From positions 1 to 5,576 of the forward strand of contig JAAFHM010000334.1 in NCBI GenBank assembly GCA_013298375.1: DNA of 5,576 nucleotides. The letters run 5' to 3'. The translations under genes and the position numbers were made by a program. The notes under the pieces were generated by a model. That model ran no database searches, was not told the DNA's origin, and saw only the letters and a program-made list of their open reading frames with translations. Source of the DNA: Ignavibacteria bacterium (lineage in GTDB: Bacteria; Bacteroidota; Ignavibacteria; Kapaibacteriales; UBA4661). Of the stretch, positions 5,462 through 5,576 are shown piece after piece; the stretch's first letter is position 1, and each line of letters opens with the position of its first letter.

Positions 5462-5576
5462 TTATCCTTTCAGTTTTGCGATTTCTTCCTGCATTTTTTT
5501 GTAATCTGCCAAAAATGCCGCCAAACCCTTGTCTGTAAGCGGGTGTTGGAGCGATTGCATAAGCGGTTTGTAGGGG
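5462..5576 (-). CDS. Transaldolase / fructose-6-phosphate aldolase-like, C-terminal end (partial)
   Basis: Only the last 37 codons and the TAA stop are in the window; the gene continues past the right edge. The visible end reads PYKPLMQSLQHPLTDKGLAA, then FLADYKKMQEEIAKLKG. The pattern HPLTDxGxxxFLxDW/Y is the characteristic C-terminus of the small (about 215-residue) transaldolase/fructose-6-phosphate aldolase family (TalC/Fsa type), in which it forms the last helices packing on the TIM barrel. These cytosolic enzymes act on dihydroxyacetone or sedoheptulose/fructose phosphates in the pentose-phosphate region through a Schiff-base Lys, which would lie upstream of this fragment. Transaldolase or F6P aldolase cannot be chosen from the tail alone. 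It is the first visible gene of the minus-strand block. Confidence 0.82.
   Translation of the reverse strand, partial: PYKPLMQSLQHPLTDKGLAAFLADYKKMQEEIAKLKG

Overview
The window reads as bacterial chromosome of roughly balanced base composition. It holds two tightly packed, convergent gene blocks and the edge of a possible insertion element. None of the starts I place has a convincing Shine-Dalgarno sequence; the leaders are A/T-rich or C-rich instead. This habit, with the gene types, hints at the Bacteroidota/Chlorobiota (FCB) side of the tree. That is an inference, not a proof.

Left edge (1-132): minus-strand sequence resembles the start of an IS30-type transposase, out of frame with its ATG by one base. 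Behind it is an IS30-like end sequence that includes a perfect 15-bp palindrome. A 56-codon hypothetical ORF (133-303) lies just outside it.

Plus-strand block (335-2947): aguB (N-carbamoylputrescine amidohydrolase), aguA (agmatine deiminase) and a 5-formyltetrahydrofolate cyclo-ligase gene, with gaps of 20 and 4 nt. AguA and AguB together turn agmatine into putrescine. The arginine decarboxylase that would supply agmatine is not in the window. The folate enzyme is probably only a co-transcribed passenger.

Minus-strand block (5576 down to 2901): the last 37 codons of a transaldolase/fructose-6-phosphate aldolase gene, a 165-bp element rich in inverted repeats, a PAP2-like membrane protein, a 97-codon reading frame split by an in-frame TGA, and a short AMP-dependent ligase. 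The ligase gene overlaps the folate gene tail to tail by 47 bp.

Three things deserve the most attention. First, the 165-bp element (5286-5450): a 17-bp closing helix around four further hairpins fills the aldolase-PAP2 gap almost exactly. Second, the TGA-split frame (4331-4621), which fits its gap almost exactly. Third, the PAP2-like protein and the ligase each lack a residue normally conserved in their catalytic motifs.
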